This document shows, piece after piece, positions 27,824 through 38,193 of a DNA stretch of 64,000 nt. Position 1 is the stretch's first letter. Every line of letters begins with the position of its first letter. The position numbers and the translations under genes are program-made. The notes under the pieces are model-generated. The model had not been told where the DNA came from and searched no databases. It saw nothing but the letters and a program-made list of their open reading frames with translations. The stretch is taken from contig CAVYPZ010000003.1 of assembly GCA_963770535.1 (NCBI GenBank), forward strand, positions 2,046,001 through 2,110,000, read 5' to 3'. Source of the DNA: RYN-230 sp963770535. GTDB taxonomy: Bacteria; Actinomycetota; Actinomycetes; Streptosporangiales; Streptosporangiaceae.

Positions 27824-28274
27824 GCTCGGGGCACTCCACGCCGCCAACGCGTGTGAAGGCCGCGGCGACTGGCGTACCGTCCCAGACACCCCACAGCAAC
27901 AAGATCCCGACTGCGCACACGCCCAGCGCGGCGGCGACAGCCGCCCATTGGAGGAAGTGTGGCTCGCGGACGAGACCCCACAGCAAATAGATCCCGACCG
28001 CATACACGCCCAGCGCGACAGCGGCAATCGCCCACTTGACAATCGTCCACTTGAGGAGGAGGGGCTCGCGGACGACACCCAACAGAAAGCAGATCCCGAC
28101 TGCATATGCCGCCAGCGCGGCGACGAGAACCCATTTGAGGAAGAGCGGCTCGTGGACGGCTCCCCACAGCAAATAGGTCCCGACCGCATACGCGCCCAGC
28201 GTGGTGACGGCAGCCGCCCACTTGAGGAAGAGCGACCACGGGAAGACGTCGCGCCGCTTGCCCTGAGTCGTCAC
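27824..28274 (-). pseudogene. Repeat-built membrane protein truncated by IS3
   Basis: From a GTG at 28274 the product has four consecutive copies of a 28-34 residue unit of the type FLKWaaaVttLGAYAVGtYLLWGavhEP. Each is one predicted membrane helix flanked by K/R and E/P residues. The conserved reading ends around GVECPELSGLGS, where IS3 sequence begins (27823), and runs on nonsensically to 27663. The family is not recognised. The repeats match at DNA level too, so the gene probably grew by tandem duplication. Confidence 0.6.
27880..28235. repeat. Tandem DNA repeats within the membrane-protein gene
   Basis: The words cacagcaaatagatcccgac, gcatacgcgcccagcg and cacttgaggaagagcggct recur with small changes about every 85-105 bp in four copies, in step with the protein repeats. 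Confidence 0.65.
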
Positions 28275-28606
28275 CAGAGCCGCCCGGCCTGCCCTCGAAA
28301 GCCGAACGGCGCCGCATCAAGATGCCACGCAGCGGCGCTCAGCGGCACCAGCACCACCCCCCGGAAATCAGTGTGACCCTGTAAGAGCTGGTAAGCGAGA
28401 GTTCTGGATTATCAAGGCGTCCGGCCCCTGTTGTTGCAGGTGCTGATGTTTGCCGAATAGGGGCTGCAGGGCGGGAAAAAACAACCAGCCCGTGCTTAGC
28501 ATGCTCGTGCCCCCCGAACGGCATCCGACACAGGGTGTCAACGCAGGTCAGGGTGTACACGCCGATCGACGGCGAGAGGCGAACGCCGACGCCTGCGCTG
28601 TCCGAA
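28275..28606. other. Intergenic region, 332 bp
   Basis: This stretch lies between the truncated membrane protein and the HIRAN gene, both on the minus strand. Its base composition is more AT-rich than its surroundings (for instance ggattatcaaggcg, gggcgggaaaaaacaacc). I see no gene, RNA or strong hairpin. Confidence 0.4.
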
Positions 28607-29965
28607 CTAGTCCTCCTGCGGCCGACCTTGGTGCCTCCCCAGATAGGTGGTTGTAGCTCGCATCGTGGCTGTCTGGACCGGGATGTTGCGCTGGCAGCGT
28701 GCCAGCCGCCGACGCATGCGTTCGGCGAGTTCGGCCGGGTTGTGTGCCGATGTCAGGGCCTGGCTGAGCACCTGGGCCGCTTCTGCGTACTGGTGTTCTT
28801 TGACTAGCCAGATGCTGAACCTCTCGGCGACCTTGCCGTCGGTGCTGCCCGCAGCGACAGCGCGGCGCCACAGTTGCACCGCGGTACTGATCTCGCCGTC
28901 CTTCTCGGCGGCCAGGCCTGCCACGCCAGTCAGGGCCGCGACAGTCTGCATATCGCCTTGGGATTCGGCCAGCTCCAGCAGCCCTTCCCGGAGCCGTCCA
29001 CCGGCAGCGGCGCTGAGGTTGCCCATCCGATCACGGCCATGCGAGATGTTCAGCAGCTGGGCCAGCACGCCGTCTCTGACCTCCACCGGAACCCGTGCAA
29101 AGAGGGCGAGCAGAGTCGGCACATGCGGGGCGGCCGATGCCAAATCGATTAGCTCGGACCAAGCCTCGGCGTTGGCACGCCGGATGTATAGCGCCTGCAT
29201 GATGGCCGCGAGGGTGTCGTCTCTGCGGCCTTTCTGATACCGGGTTGCCCGGGCTGTGGCCAGCCACGCCTGCGAGGCCATGGGATCGCCGGCCTGGGTG
29301 AGCTGGGAGGCAATGGGGTGCAGGATGCGCTCGACCCCGGGCCACGCACCTGGCCCACGGCCGGGATTGGCTTCCACGTCGGCCCGGCGCTCTTCTGCCA
29401 CCGCCAGCGCGGACCGGGCCTGCTCGTCTCTGCCGTTCAGCCGCGGTACGGGTTGATCGAGTGAAGTCACCAGGCGGGTGAGTGTCGCCGCCATCTCGGG
29501 GATGGTCTCGAAGGCGCTGGGCGGCAGGCCCAAAGGCCCAGGGTCGAGGAGCAGCACCACCTGCGGCTCTCCGCGTGGCCAGCGGATCTCAGCCGGGCAG
29601 GACGCGAGCCGCCGCGCGCTGGCTTCCTGGGCGAACGCGACAAGCGCTGGCTGCACCTGGCGGGCCACGGCGCGCGGCAGGAAACCGACGTGCTTGCCGG
29701 CCGTATAGACCGCCACCGCGTACGGGTCGTGACGGTTGCCCGGGTCGGGAATGAGCACGGCCCGCAGGACGTCAACTTGCTCCCCATCCTTCACCACCGA
29801 ATCCCAGGCGTCCATGATGGCGTCCTCGTGAAACGACTCACCCGCCACCTGCACCTCGACCGGGCCCGGCAGCCAGACCAGCTCATCGGTAGCGGCATGG
29901 CCACCACGCGTGGCTGACGGCTCCTGCGGCCGCGTTCTACCGCCACGCCGATTGAACAAGCTCAT
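28607..29965 (-). CDS. HIRAN-domain protein with C-terminal TPR-like repeats
   Basis: Residues about 36-125 form a HIRAN domain: VEVQVAGESFHEDAI, RAVLIPDPGNRHDPYAVAVY and GKHVGFLPRAVA. The family binds DNA ends or 3' ends, or occurs in proteins acting on stalled forks. The remaining 330 residues are helical with TPR/SEL1-like signatures (QAWLATARATRYQKGRR, AVQLWRRAVAAGSTDGKVAE). The ATG at 29965 is chosen; a TTG at 29977 is possible. No nuclease or helicase domain is fused. It sits at the edge of the mobile region; a role in DNA maintenance or defence is inference only. Confidence 0.85.
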   Translation of the reverse strand: MSLFNRRGGRTRPQEPSATRGGHAATDELVWLPGPVEVQVAGESFHEDAIMDAWDSVVKDGEQVDVLRAVLIPDPGNRHDPYAVAVYTAGKHVGFLPRAVARQVQPALVAFAQEASARRLASCPAEIRWPRGEPQVVLLLDPGPLGLPPSAFETIPEMAATLTRLVTSLDQPVPRLNGRDEQARSALAVAEERRADVEANPGRGPGAWPGVERILHPIASQLTQAGDPMASQAWLATARATRYQKGRRDDTLAAIMQALYIRRANAEAWSELIDLASAAPHVPTLLALFARVPVEVRDGVLAQLLNISHGRDRMGNLSAAAGGRLREGLLELAESQGDMQTVAALTGVAGLAAEKDGEISTAVQLWRRAVAAGSTDGKVAERFSIWLVKEHQYAEAAQVLSQALTSAHNPAELAERMRRRLARCQRNIPVQTATMRATTTYLGRHQGRPQED

Positions 29966-30123
29966 AACGCCCGCCAATCAGTTACCTGCACTGCTCGAAG
30001 TAGGTCGTGTTGCTGAGACGCGCAGCCACAGCATTTGGAGCACCCTGGTTGTATGCCGGAGGCCGACGCTGCCCGCGCGGCCAAGTCCTGGCGGCACTCA
30101 AGCTGTAAGGCTGGTATGGAATG

Positions 30124-30137
30124 TAGTACATGTGCTA
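30124..30137. promoter_or_regulatory. Possible operator tagtacatgtgcta upstream of the ABC operon
   Basis: This 14-bp imperfect palindrome (one mismatched pair) ends 11 bp before the GTG of the ABC ATPase. The operon ends with a small Xre-type regulator, so autoregulation through this site is plausible. Confidence 0.4.
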
Positions 30138-30148
30138 TCGTTCGATGC

Positions 30149-31054
30149 GTGGATGATGTACTGGATGTCCGGGATCTGCGGATGCGGTACGGCAAGACCG
30201 ACGTGCTCAACGGGGTCAGCTTCGCGGCGGCCCGCGGTGAGGTGCTCGCCCTGCTCGGGCCGAACGGTGCTGGCAAAACCACCACGATCGAGATCCTCGA
30301 GGGATTCCGGATGCGTTCGGCGGGCGAGGTCAGCGTGCTCGGCGCCGACCCCGCGCACGGCGGTGAGGCGTGGCGGGCGAGGACCGGCGTCGTGCTGCAG
30401 TCCTGGCGTGACCACTCGAAATGGCAGGTCCGCGAGCTGCTCGCGCACCTGGGCCGCTACTACGCGCCGTACTCCACGCCGAGCGTCACGCGCCCCTGGG
30501 ACGTGGACGACCTGATCGAGACGGTCGGGCTGACCGCGCACGCGCGCAAGCGGGTGCGTAACCTGTCCGGCGGGCAGCGGCGCCGCCTCGACGTGGCGAT
30601 CGGCATCGTGGGGCGGCCCGAGCTGCTGTTCCTCGACGAGCCGACGGCCGGCTTCGACCCCGAGGCCAGACGCGACTTCCACGACGTCGTGCACCGGCTC
30701 GCTGACCGGCAGCAAGCCACGATCCTGCTCACCACGCACGACCTGGACGAGGCGGAACGGCTCGCGGACCGCATCCTGATCCTGGTCGGCGGCACGATCA
30801 TCGCGGACGGCTCCGCCGATGAACTGACCCGCGCGATGGCGGGCCAGTCCGAGGTGCGCTGGAGCCGGGACGGGCAGCGGTTCGTGCACGCGGCGGACGA
30901 CGCGACGGCGTTCGTCAGGGAGCTGTTCCGGCAGTATGGCCAGTCGGTCGAGGATCTGGAGGTGCGCCGGGCCAGCCTGGAGGACGCGTACATGGCGCTG
31001 GTCCGCCAGGCGGAGCACGGTGCGCCGCGCAAGCTGACGGTGGTGGCGGCGTGA
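30149..31054 (+). CDS. ABC-2 type exporter ATP-binding protein
   Basis: All ABC motifs are present: Walker A GPNGAGKTTT, Q-loop (VVLQSWRDH), signature LSGGQRRRLD, Walker B LLFLDEPTAGFDP and switch His TTHDLDEA. The DrrA/CcmA-like tail follows. The frame starts upstream, but GTG 30149 gives the family-typical VDDVLDVRDLRMRYG. It overlaps its permease by 4 bp and together they should export a drug, lipid or peptide across the membrane. Confidence 0.92.
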   Translation: MDDVLDVRDLRMRYGKTDVLNGVSFAAARGEVLALLGPNGAGKTTTIEILEGFRMRSAGEVSVLGADPAHGGEAWRARTGVVLQSWRDHSKWQVRELLAHLGRYYAPYSTPSVTRPWDVDDLIETVGLTAHARKRVRNLSGGQRRRLDVAIGIVGRPELLFLDEPTAGFDPEARRDFHDVVHRLADRQQATILLTTHDLDEAERLADRILILVGGTIIADGSADELTRAMAGQSEVRWSRDGQRFVHAADDATAFVRELFRQYGQSVEDLEVRRASLEDAYMALVRQAEHGAPRKLTVVAA

Positions 31055-31899
31055 ACCCCACCCTGGTGGCGGCGCGAGCGGGACTGTCCCGGGGCCGGAT
31101 CGAGTTGAAGCAGACCCTGACCACGCCGGGTGACCTGATCGCGATCCTGATCATGACCGGCGGCTTCCTCGCCGCGATGATCTGGACCCGGCATACGCAC
31201 GTGCCGGGGACGCACTTCTCACTGGGCACCACGATGCTGGTCAGCGTGCTCGGCCTGAACGTCGTGGTGTACGGGGTCATCATCATGGGTGATCTGCTCG
31301 TGACCGAACGCGAGGACGGCACGCTGCTGCGGGCCAAGGCCATCCCGAACGGCATGCTCGGCTACCTGCTTGGCAAGGTCGTCAACATCTCCGGGCAGAT
31401 AGTGTTCGCTGTCGCGATCACGCTGCTCACCGGCGCTTTCCTGCTGACCGGCCTGGCGATCGGCAGCCCGGGCAGCTGGCTGACGCTGGCCTGGGTGCTC
31501 GCGCTCGGGCTGCTGGCCACGTTGCCGCTGGGCGCCATGCTCGGGTCGCTGTTTCCCAGCCAGCGCAGCGCCGGGGGGCCGATGCTGCTGCTGCTGGCCG
31601 GACTGGCCGCCATCTCCGGCATCTTCTACCCGATCACGCACCTGCCGGTGTTCCTGCAATGGGCCGGGCAGGTGTTCCCGATGTACTGGCTGGGGCTGGG
31701 GATGCGTTCTGCGCTGCTGCCGAGCGCGATGGCGGCGGTGGAAGTCGGACACTCGTGGCGGCACCTGGCCATGTTCGGCGTCCTGTCCGCGTGGGCAATC
31801 GCGGGGCTCGTGCTGGCGCCGGTAGTGCTGCGCCGGATGGCGCGCCGCGAGGCCGGCTCGGACGTCGCGGCCCGCCGCGAGAAGGCGATGCGGAGGTGA
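31051..31899 (+). CDS. ABC-2 type exporter permease
   Basis: The 282-aa membrane protein has six predicted helices. It carries the ABC-2 motif EREDGTLLRAKAIPNGMLGYLLGK in the first loop (here noted as EREDGTLLRAKAIP) and a late ISGIFYPITHLP segment. It begins with GTG overlapping the ATPase stop (GTGA), and its own stop overlaps the start of the Xre-type regulator, so the three genes are translationally coupled. Substrate unknown. Confidence 0.9.
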   Translation: MNPTLVAARAGLSRGRIELKQTLTTPGDLIAILIMTGGFLAAMIWTRHTHVPGTHFSLGTTMLVSVLGLNVVVYGVIIMGDLLVTEREDGTLLRAKAIPNGMLGYLLGKVVNISGQIVFAVAITLLTGAFLLTGLAIGSPGSWLTLAWVLALGLLATLPLGAMLGSLFPSQRSAGGPMLLLLAGLAAISGIFYPITHLPVFLQWAGQVFPMYWLGLGMRSALLPSAMAAVEVGHSWRHLAMFGVLSAWAIAGLVLAPVVLRRMARREAGSDVAARREKAMRR

Positions 31900-32135
31900 G
31901 CAGTGAGGTCATCTACAACCGGATCGCGATGCTGCGGGCCGAACGCGGGATCTCCCGGCGCGAGCTGGCCGACGCTGTCGGCGTGCACTACCAGACGGTC
32001 GGCTACCTGGAGCGGGGGGAGTACAGCCCGAGCCTGTACCTGGCGCTGCGGATCGCCGCGCACTTCGAGGTCCCGGTCGAGGTGATCTTTTCCGCTGAGC
32101 CGTTCCCCCGGCTAGGCACCGCCGCGACCGCCTGA
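31896..32135 (+). CDS. Small Xre/HTH_3 transcriptional regulator
   Basis: The 79-aa protein consists of little but a helix-turn-helix: IYNRIAMLRAERGISRREL, ADAVGVHYQTVGYLERGEYS and PSLYLALRIAAHFEVPVEVI. It closely follows the YgzD-like class of tiny regulators coupled to ABC-2 exporters. GTG 31896 overlaps the permease stop. Likely an autoregulator of the exporter operon, perhaps through the palindrome at 30124-30137. Confidence 0.9.
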   Translation: MSSEVIYNRIAMLRAERGISRRELADAVGVHYQTVGYLERGEYSPSLYLALRIAAHFEVPVEVIFSAEPFPRLGTAATA

Positions 32136-32226
32136 GGACCGCCCAGCGCTCGGGGTAAGCCCTGGCCCGGTGCCTCTGACCAGCGGTGCAGTGATCACGG
32201 TTGTGCCGGATAGATAAGATGCACGG

Positions 32227-32676
32227 GTGACCAGCAGACCCGCCACGGCACAGCACCTGCGCGACCTCGCGCGGCTGCGCCGGGTCCGCGACCGGATCGA
32301 CCGGGAGTACGCACAGCCGCTGGACGTCGAGGCGCTCGCCCGCGGCGCGCACATGTCGGCTGGGCACCTCAGCCGGGAATTCCGGCTGGCTTACGGCGAG
32401 TCACCGTATGGCTACCTGATGACGCGGCGCATCGAGCGCGCGATGGCGCTGCTGCGCCGTGGCGATCTGAGCGTCACCGAGGTCTGCTTCACGGTCGGCT
32501 GCTCGTCGCTGGGCACCTTCAGCACCCGCTTCACCGAGCTGGTCGGCGTGCCGCCCAGCACGTACCGGCGCGACGCGGCGCGCGCGACAGCGGGGATGCC
32601 GTCGTGCGTGGTGAAGCAGGTGACCAGACCGATCAGGAATCGAGAAGCGCCGGTCACGGAGCCGCATCTAGCCTGA
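32227..32676 (+). CDS. AraC family transcriptional regulator
   Basis: The 149-aa protein is essentially a two-HTH AraC DNA-binding domain: REYAQPLDVEALARGAHMSA, GHLSREFRLAYGESPYGYLM and SVTEVCFTVGCSSLGTFSTR. There is no sensing domain, only a 30-residue tail. It begins with GTG and is followed by VOC, PPOX and UvrA-like genes on the same strand. I recall this order from many actinomycetes; the regulator probably activates the set. Confidence 0.93.
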   Translation: MTSRPATAQHLRDLARLRRVRDRIDREYAQPLDVEALARGAHMSAGHLSREFRLAYGESPYGYLMTRRIERAMALLRRGDLSVTEVCFTVGCSSLGTFSTRFTELVGVPPSTYRRDAARATAGMPSCVVKQVTRPIRNREAPVTEPHLA

Positions 32677-32820
32677 CCGTCATGGACATCACCAGTGCCG
32701 GGATGTTTCTCCCGGGTGAGGGCCGCCGCGTGGCCTGCATGTCCATGTCCGGGCTTCCAGTTCGTCTCCAGGCCCGGCCATCCACCGGGTCGATGTGACC
32801 CACGACACCCAGGAGTGACC

Positions 32821-33177
32821 ATGACCGGCTCGCCCACCGAGGGAATCAAGACCGTCCTGCATCCCGTGTCCGACCTGGCGAAGGCCAAGCCGGTCTACGC
32901 CGCCCTGCTCGGAGTGGAGCCGTCGGCTGACGCTTCCTACTACGTCGGCTTCGACGCCGCAGGCCAGCACATCGGGCTGGTGCCCGGCGGCGCCCAGCAG
33001 GGCATGACCTCACCAGTCGCCTACTGGCACGTGCCGGACATCGAGGCGAAGCTGGCCGAGGTGACCGCCGCGGGTGCCACCGTGAAGGACCCCCCGCGCG
33101 ACGTCGGCGGCGGCCGCCTGGTGGCCACCGTCACCGACCCCGACGGCAACGTCCTCGGGCTGCTCCAGGACCGATGA
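32821..33177 (+). CDS. VOC family (glyoxalase-like) protein
   Basis: This 118-aa single VOC module has IKTVLHPVSDLAKAKPVYAA at the start, IGLVPGG, a second-half strand AYWHVPDIEAKLAEV and the closing TVTDPDGNVLGLLQDR. The metal-ligand pattern typical of glyoxalases is only partly visible. Aggag precedes the ATG. It overlaps the next gene by 4 bp. Substrate unknown; thiol-drug or antibiotic binding is possible. Confidence 0.9.
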   Translation: MTGSPTEGIKTVLHPVSDLAKAKPVYAALLGVEPSADASYYVGFDAAGQHIGLVPGGAQQGMTSPVAYWHVPDIEAKLAEVTAAGATVKDPPRDVGGGRLVATVTDPDGNVLGLLQDR

Positions 33178-33679
33178 GCGCCGCCCCCCGCTCCCGCGCT
33201 CAGCGTCGTCGCGACACCGAGCAGCGGCTCACCCACGACACCGATATCTGGGTGGCCAGTGCCTCGGCGGACGGTGAGCCGTACCTGGTGCCGCTGTCTT
33301 TCGACTGGGACGGCGAGGCGCTGCTGACGGCCACGCCGGCAGACAGCCCGACCGGCAGGAACCTGGCCGCCACCAGGGTCGCCCGGCTGGGGCTGGGCCA
33401 CACCCGCGACGTGTCCATGATCGAGGGCGACGTCGAGGTCCTCGGGATCGACGCGCTGCCGCAGGAGCGGGGGGACCGGTTCGCCGCGCATACGGGCTTC
33501 GACCCGCGCGTGCTGGCCACGCCGTACCGCTGGTTCCGCATCTCCCCGCGCCGCGTCCAGGCGTGGCGCGAGGTGAACGAGCTACCGGGCCGCGAGCTGA
33601 TGCGCGACGGCCGCTGGCTGATCCAGCCAGGCGACGCCGGCGCGGACCGCGAAGGCCCCGCCGTGCAGAGGGAGACACG

Positions 33680-33683
<4 letters not shown>
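33174..33683 (+). CDS. Pyridoxamine 5'-phosphate oxidase-fold protein
   Basis: The 169-aa protein has a split-barrel flavin/F420 fold: DIWVASASADGEPYLVPLSF, LLTATPADSPTGRNLAATRV and YRWFRISPRRVQAWRE. The family includes F420-dependent reductases and heme-binding members. It overlaps both neighbours by 4 bp (VOC upstream, UvrA-like downstream), so the products are made together; whether they interact is unknown. Confidence 0.9.
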
Positions 33684-36073
<2,390 letters not shown>

Positions 36074-36127
36074 GCGGAGACCCAGGCGGGCACCGCAGTG
36101 GTCATGCCAGCCTGAGGACGCTGATCC

Positions 36128-36451
36128 CTAGCCTGGTGGCGCTGTCGGCACGGGATGGCTGCGCTTTGCGAGCCGCTTGATCACGAACGACGCGACCGCA
36201 ACCACGATCATGGCGCCGATCACCGCGCCCACGATGCCACCCCAGTCGAATTTGTTCGAGTCGCCGATGCCGAACAGGCCGTGGAAGATCCAGAAACCGA
36301 CCAGTGCCCCGACCAGGCCCAGTCCCAGTGAGGTCAGCCACGATCTCCAGCCGCGCATGTGCCGGAACGCATCGTTTGGTATCAGGGCACGAGCGATGGC
36401 CCCGGCCACAAAGCCCAGCGCCAAAGCGGCGATAAAGCTGCCAACATTCAT
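36128..36451 (-). CDS. GlsB/YeaQ/YmgE family stress response membrane protein
   Basis: The 107-aa protein shows three hydrophobic segments with the family's glycine pattern: FIAALALGFVAGAIARALIP, WLTSLGLGLVGALVGFWIF, and GGIVGAVIGAMIVVAVASFV. This transglycosylase-associated family is small, abundant under envelope stress and of uncertain function. It converges on the UvrA-like gene. Confidence 0.93.
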   Translation of the reverse strand: MNVGSFIAALALGFVAGAIARALIPNDAFRHMRGWRSWLTSLGLGLVGALVGFWIFHGLFGIGDSNKFDWGGIVGAVIGAMIVVAVASFVIKRLAKRSHPVPTAPPG

Positions 36452-36803
36452 CGGATTCCCCCGATCCCCGCCCCCGCGGGCATCCTGGCGGCGCCTCGTT
36501 GCGGGCGAGTTTGTCCAGGTAGCCGGAGGGTTTGACCCGATAGGTTTACTTAATACGATATTCCGGCTCTATAACTCTTGCCTTAGTTAGCAATACTGCG
36601 CCCTGCCCGGCGATCGGACCTCACCCTCCGGGGGTGATGCGTTGAAGCCGCCCTCGTATGAGGCTGGGTTTGTCGCCAATCAGGCATATTGGCCCGAAGC
36701 GAGACGGGGCCGCGCTGAGACTATTTATGGGCGATTATGCGCAATGCAGTATGCCGAGGGCCGGGCACGAAGGACGGCAACGGAACACACTGGGGGAGAA
36801 AAC
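36452..36803. other. Divergent intergenic region, 352 bp, relatively AT-rich
   Basis: This region lies between glsB and the Rv0909-like gene. The middle part (about 36540-36600, with tttacttaatacgatattcc and tataactcttgccttagtt) is the most AT-rich DNA hereabouts and probably holds the two stress-type promoters. No gene seen. Confidence 0.45.
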
Positions 36804-37040
36804 GTGAGCGATCTAGGAGACCTCGCAGGCAAAGCCGAGGATCTGGCCAAGGAGCACCCCGACCAGGTGAAGCAGGGGATGGAGAAGGCCGGGCAGGTTG
36901 CTGATGAGAAGACCGGCGGCCAGCACTCCGACCAGATCGACAAGGCGGAGCAGGCAGCCGAGGAACGCCTCACCGGCGGCTCGGACCAGGGGGGCCCGGA
37001 TCAGGGTGGCTCGGATCAGGCTGGCTCGGATCAGCAATAG
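36804..37040 (+). CDS. Rv0909-like (MT0933) antitoxin family protein
   Basis: The 78-aa protein has the family core GDLAGKAEDLAKEHPDQVKQ and MEKAGQVADEKTGGQHSDQI, then a low-complexity tail built of GGSDQ/GGPDQ repeats. In mycobacteria Rv0909 is paired with toxin Rv0910; no such toxin is adjacent here, so a free-standing or stress-related role is possible. The GTG start follows a gggggag ribosome-binding site. Confidence 0.85.
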   Translation: MSDLGDLAGKAEDLAKEHPDQVKQGMEKAGQVADEKTGGQHSDQIDKAEQAAEERLTGGSDQGGPDQGGSDQAGSDQQ

Positions 37041-37077
37041 GACGCGATCGCGGGCAGGCCCGGGCATGTGACCTGCG

Positions 37078-37105
37078 GCCCGGGATACGGGGCCCGGGAT
37101 ACGGG
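37078..37105. repeat. 14-bp direct repeat gcccgggatacggg x2
   Basis: Two exact adjacent copies (37078-37091, 37092-37105) lie in the short gap between the convergent antitoxin-like and Ntn-hydrolase genes. Confidence 0.8.
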
Positions 37106-37115
37106 GGCGGTGAAG

Positions 37116-38138
37116 TCAGCCGCTGGTCAGGGGGAGCGACCGGCGCGCCGAGCCGGGGTCGCAGGCGCCCAGCTCACGCAGATCGTGCGCGGCGGTCACC
37201 CACGAGTCGTAGGTGCGGGCGAAGTAGACGAGATTGTCGTGGTCCCGGACCACCGACCACTGCGTGTAGTCGCCCGACGCGGCTACCTGGCGGGGAACAT
37301 GGACGAGGTCGAGGGCGTGAAAGGCCTGGTTCACGGCCGCGCGTGAGTCTTTCGCCTCGGTGGACACGGCGGACAGCACCGTCGCCCGCACGAACCGGGA
37401 TGGTGGGGTCACGTCGCCGGGGAGGCCGAGCAGGCCGCTGCCGTTTCCGGTCGGGTCCACCTCGACGCCCATCAGGTTGACCGTCGTGGCCTCCGCATTC
37501 GTCAGGTTCACGAAGTTCCGCAGGTTCGTCGTGTGCCAGTCGAACGCCGGGGAGTTGGTGAGAACGCCGACCGGGTTGTCGTGAAAGACGGCAGCGCCGC
37601 CGAGGAACTCCACGACCAGATCCCCGCCCTGGGCGTCGTGAACCGCCAGGTGCATCGGGAACGGGAAATCCTTCAGCGACCTCGCCTTCTCAGGCATGGG
37701 CCGGCCGGCGGGCCAGATCCGCCCGAGCGGGGCGTTCCACAGCTGCACCCCGGCGAAAGCCTGGCGCACGTCCTGAACGCTCGCGCAGGTGCCGAGGATC
37801 CAGGACCCGAAATGGGGCAGGTCGATCGCGGGGGCTGCGCCGGACGCCGGTGCGTCCCGCGGCAGGTCGGTCTCGGGAAGCCAGAGGGTTCCGATGGACA
37901 GCCCCGCGTCATTCAGCCCGTCGCAGGCCACCCAGTCAAATCCCAGCGCGTTGACCGCGACGTACCCATGGGCATTGGTCCAGCGGACGGTCCCGGCGGC
38001 GGTACCCGTCTGGGCCGCGGACCACCGTTGCCCGGGCGGTACTACCTGGAGCCGCGACTCAAGCTCGGTGGCGAAGTCCAGGGTCCGGCCCGAGACATGC
38101 TGCTCATTGAGCCGGACAAGGCGCAGGTCAGTGCACAA
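37116..38138 (-). CDS. Linear amide C-N hydrolase (choloylglycine hydrolase-like Ntn enzyme)
   Basis: The fold is suggested by CTDLRLVRLNEQHVSGRTLD, then RTLDFATELESR, NALGFDWVACDGLNDAGLSI and VLTNSPAFDWHTTNLRNF, the usual Ntn order of catalytic Cys, Arg, Asp, Asn and Arg. A TTG start at 38138 places the nucleophile cysteine at residue 2, as required after Met removal, with gggggat about 7 nt upstream. An upstream in-frame extension to 38207 exists but is not needed. It acts on linear amides such as bile-acid conjugates, penicillin V or homoserine lactones; which one is unknown. Confidence 0.85.
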   Translation of the reverse strand: MCTDLRLVRLNEQHVSGRTLDFATELESRLQVVPPGQRWSAAQTGTAAGTVRWTNAHGYVAVNALGFDWVACDGLNDAGLSIGTLWLPETDLPRDAPASGAAPAIDLPHFGSWILGTCASVQDVRQAFAGVQLWNAPLGRIWPAGRPMPEKARSLKDFPFPMHLAVHDAQGGDLVVEFLGGAAVFHDNPVGVLTNSPAFDWHTTNLRNFVNLTNAEATTVNLMGVEVDPTGNGSGLLGLPGDVTPPSRFVRATVLSAVSTEAKDSRAAVNQAFHALDLVHVPRQVAASGDYTQWSVVRDHDNLVYFARTYDSWVTAAHDLRELGACDPGSARRSLPLTSG

Positions 38139-38193
38139 GTTAGGATCCCCCGTAGTGAACTGATGACTCGTTGCAGTTGCTTCCCGGGAGGGC

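Noticed and set aside
17162..30000. A right-hand attachment site (second copy of the tRNA 3' end)
   Set aside because: I read for the T-arm and acceptor words (ggttcgagcccc, cccgccccacca) and found none, so the island's right boundary is not annotated.
31659..31895. An N-terminal extension of the Xre regulator reaching into the permease gene
   Set aside because: The extension is an out-of-frame reading of the permease; GTG 31896 overlaps the permease stop and begins at the helix-turn-helix.
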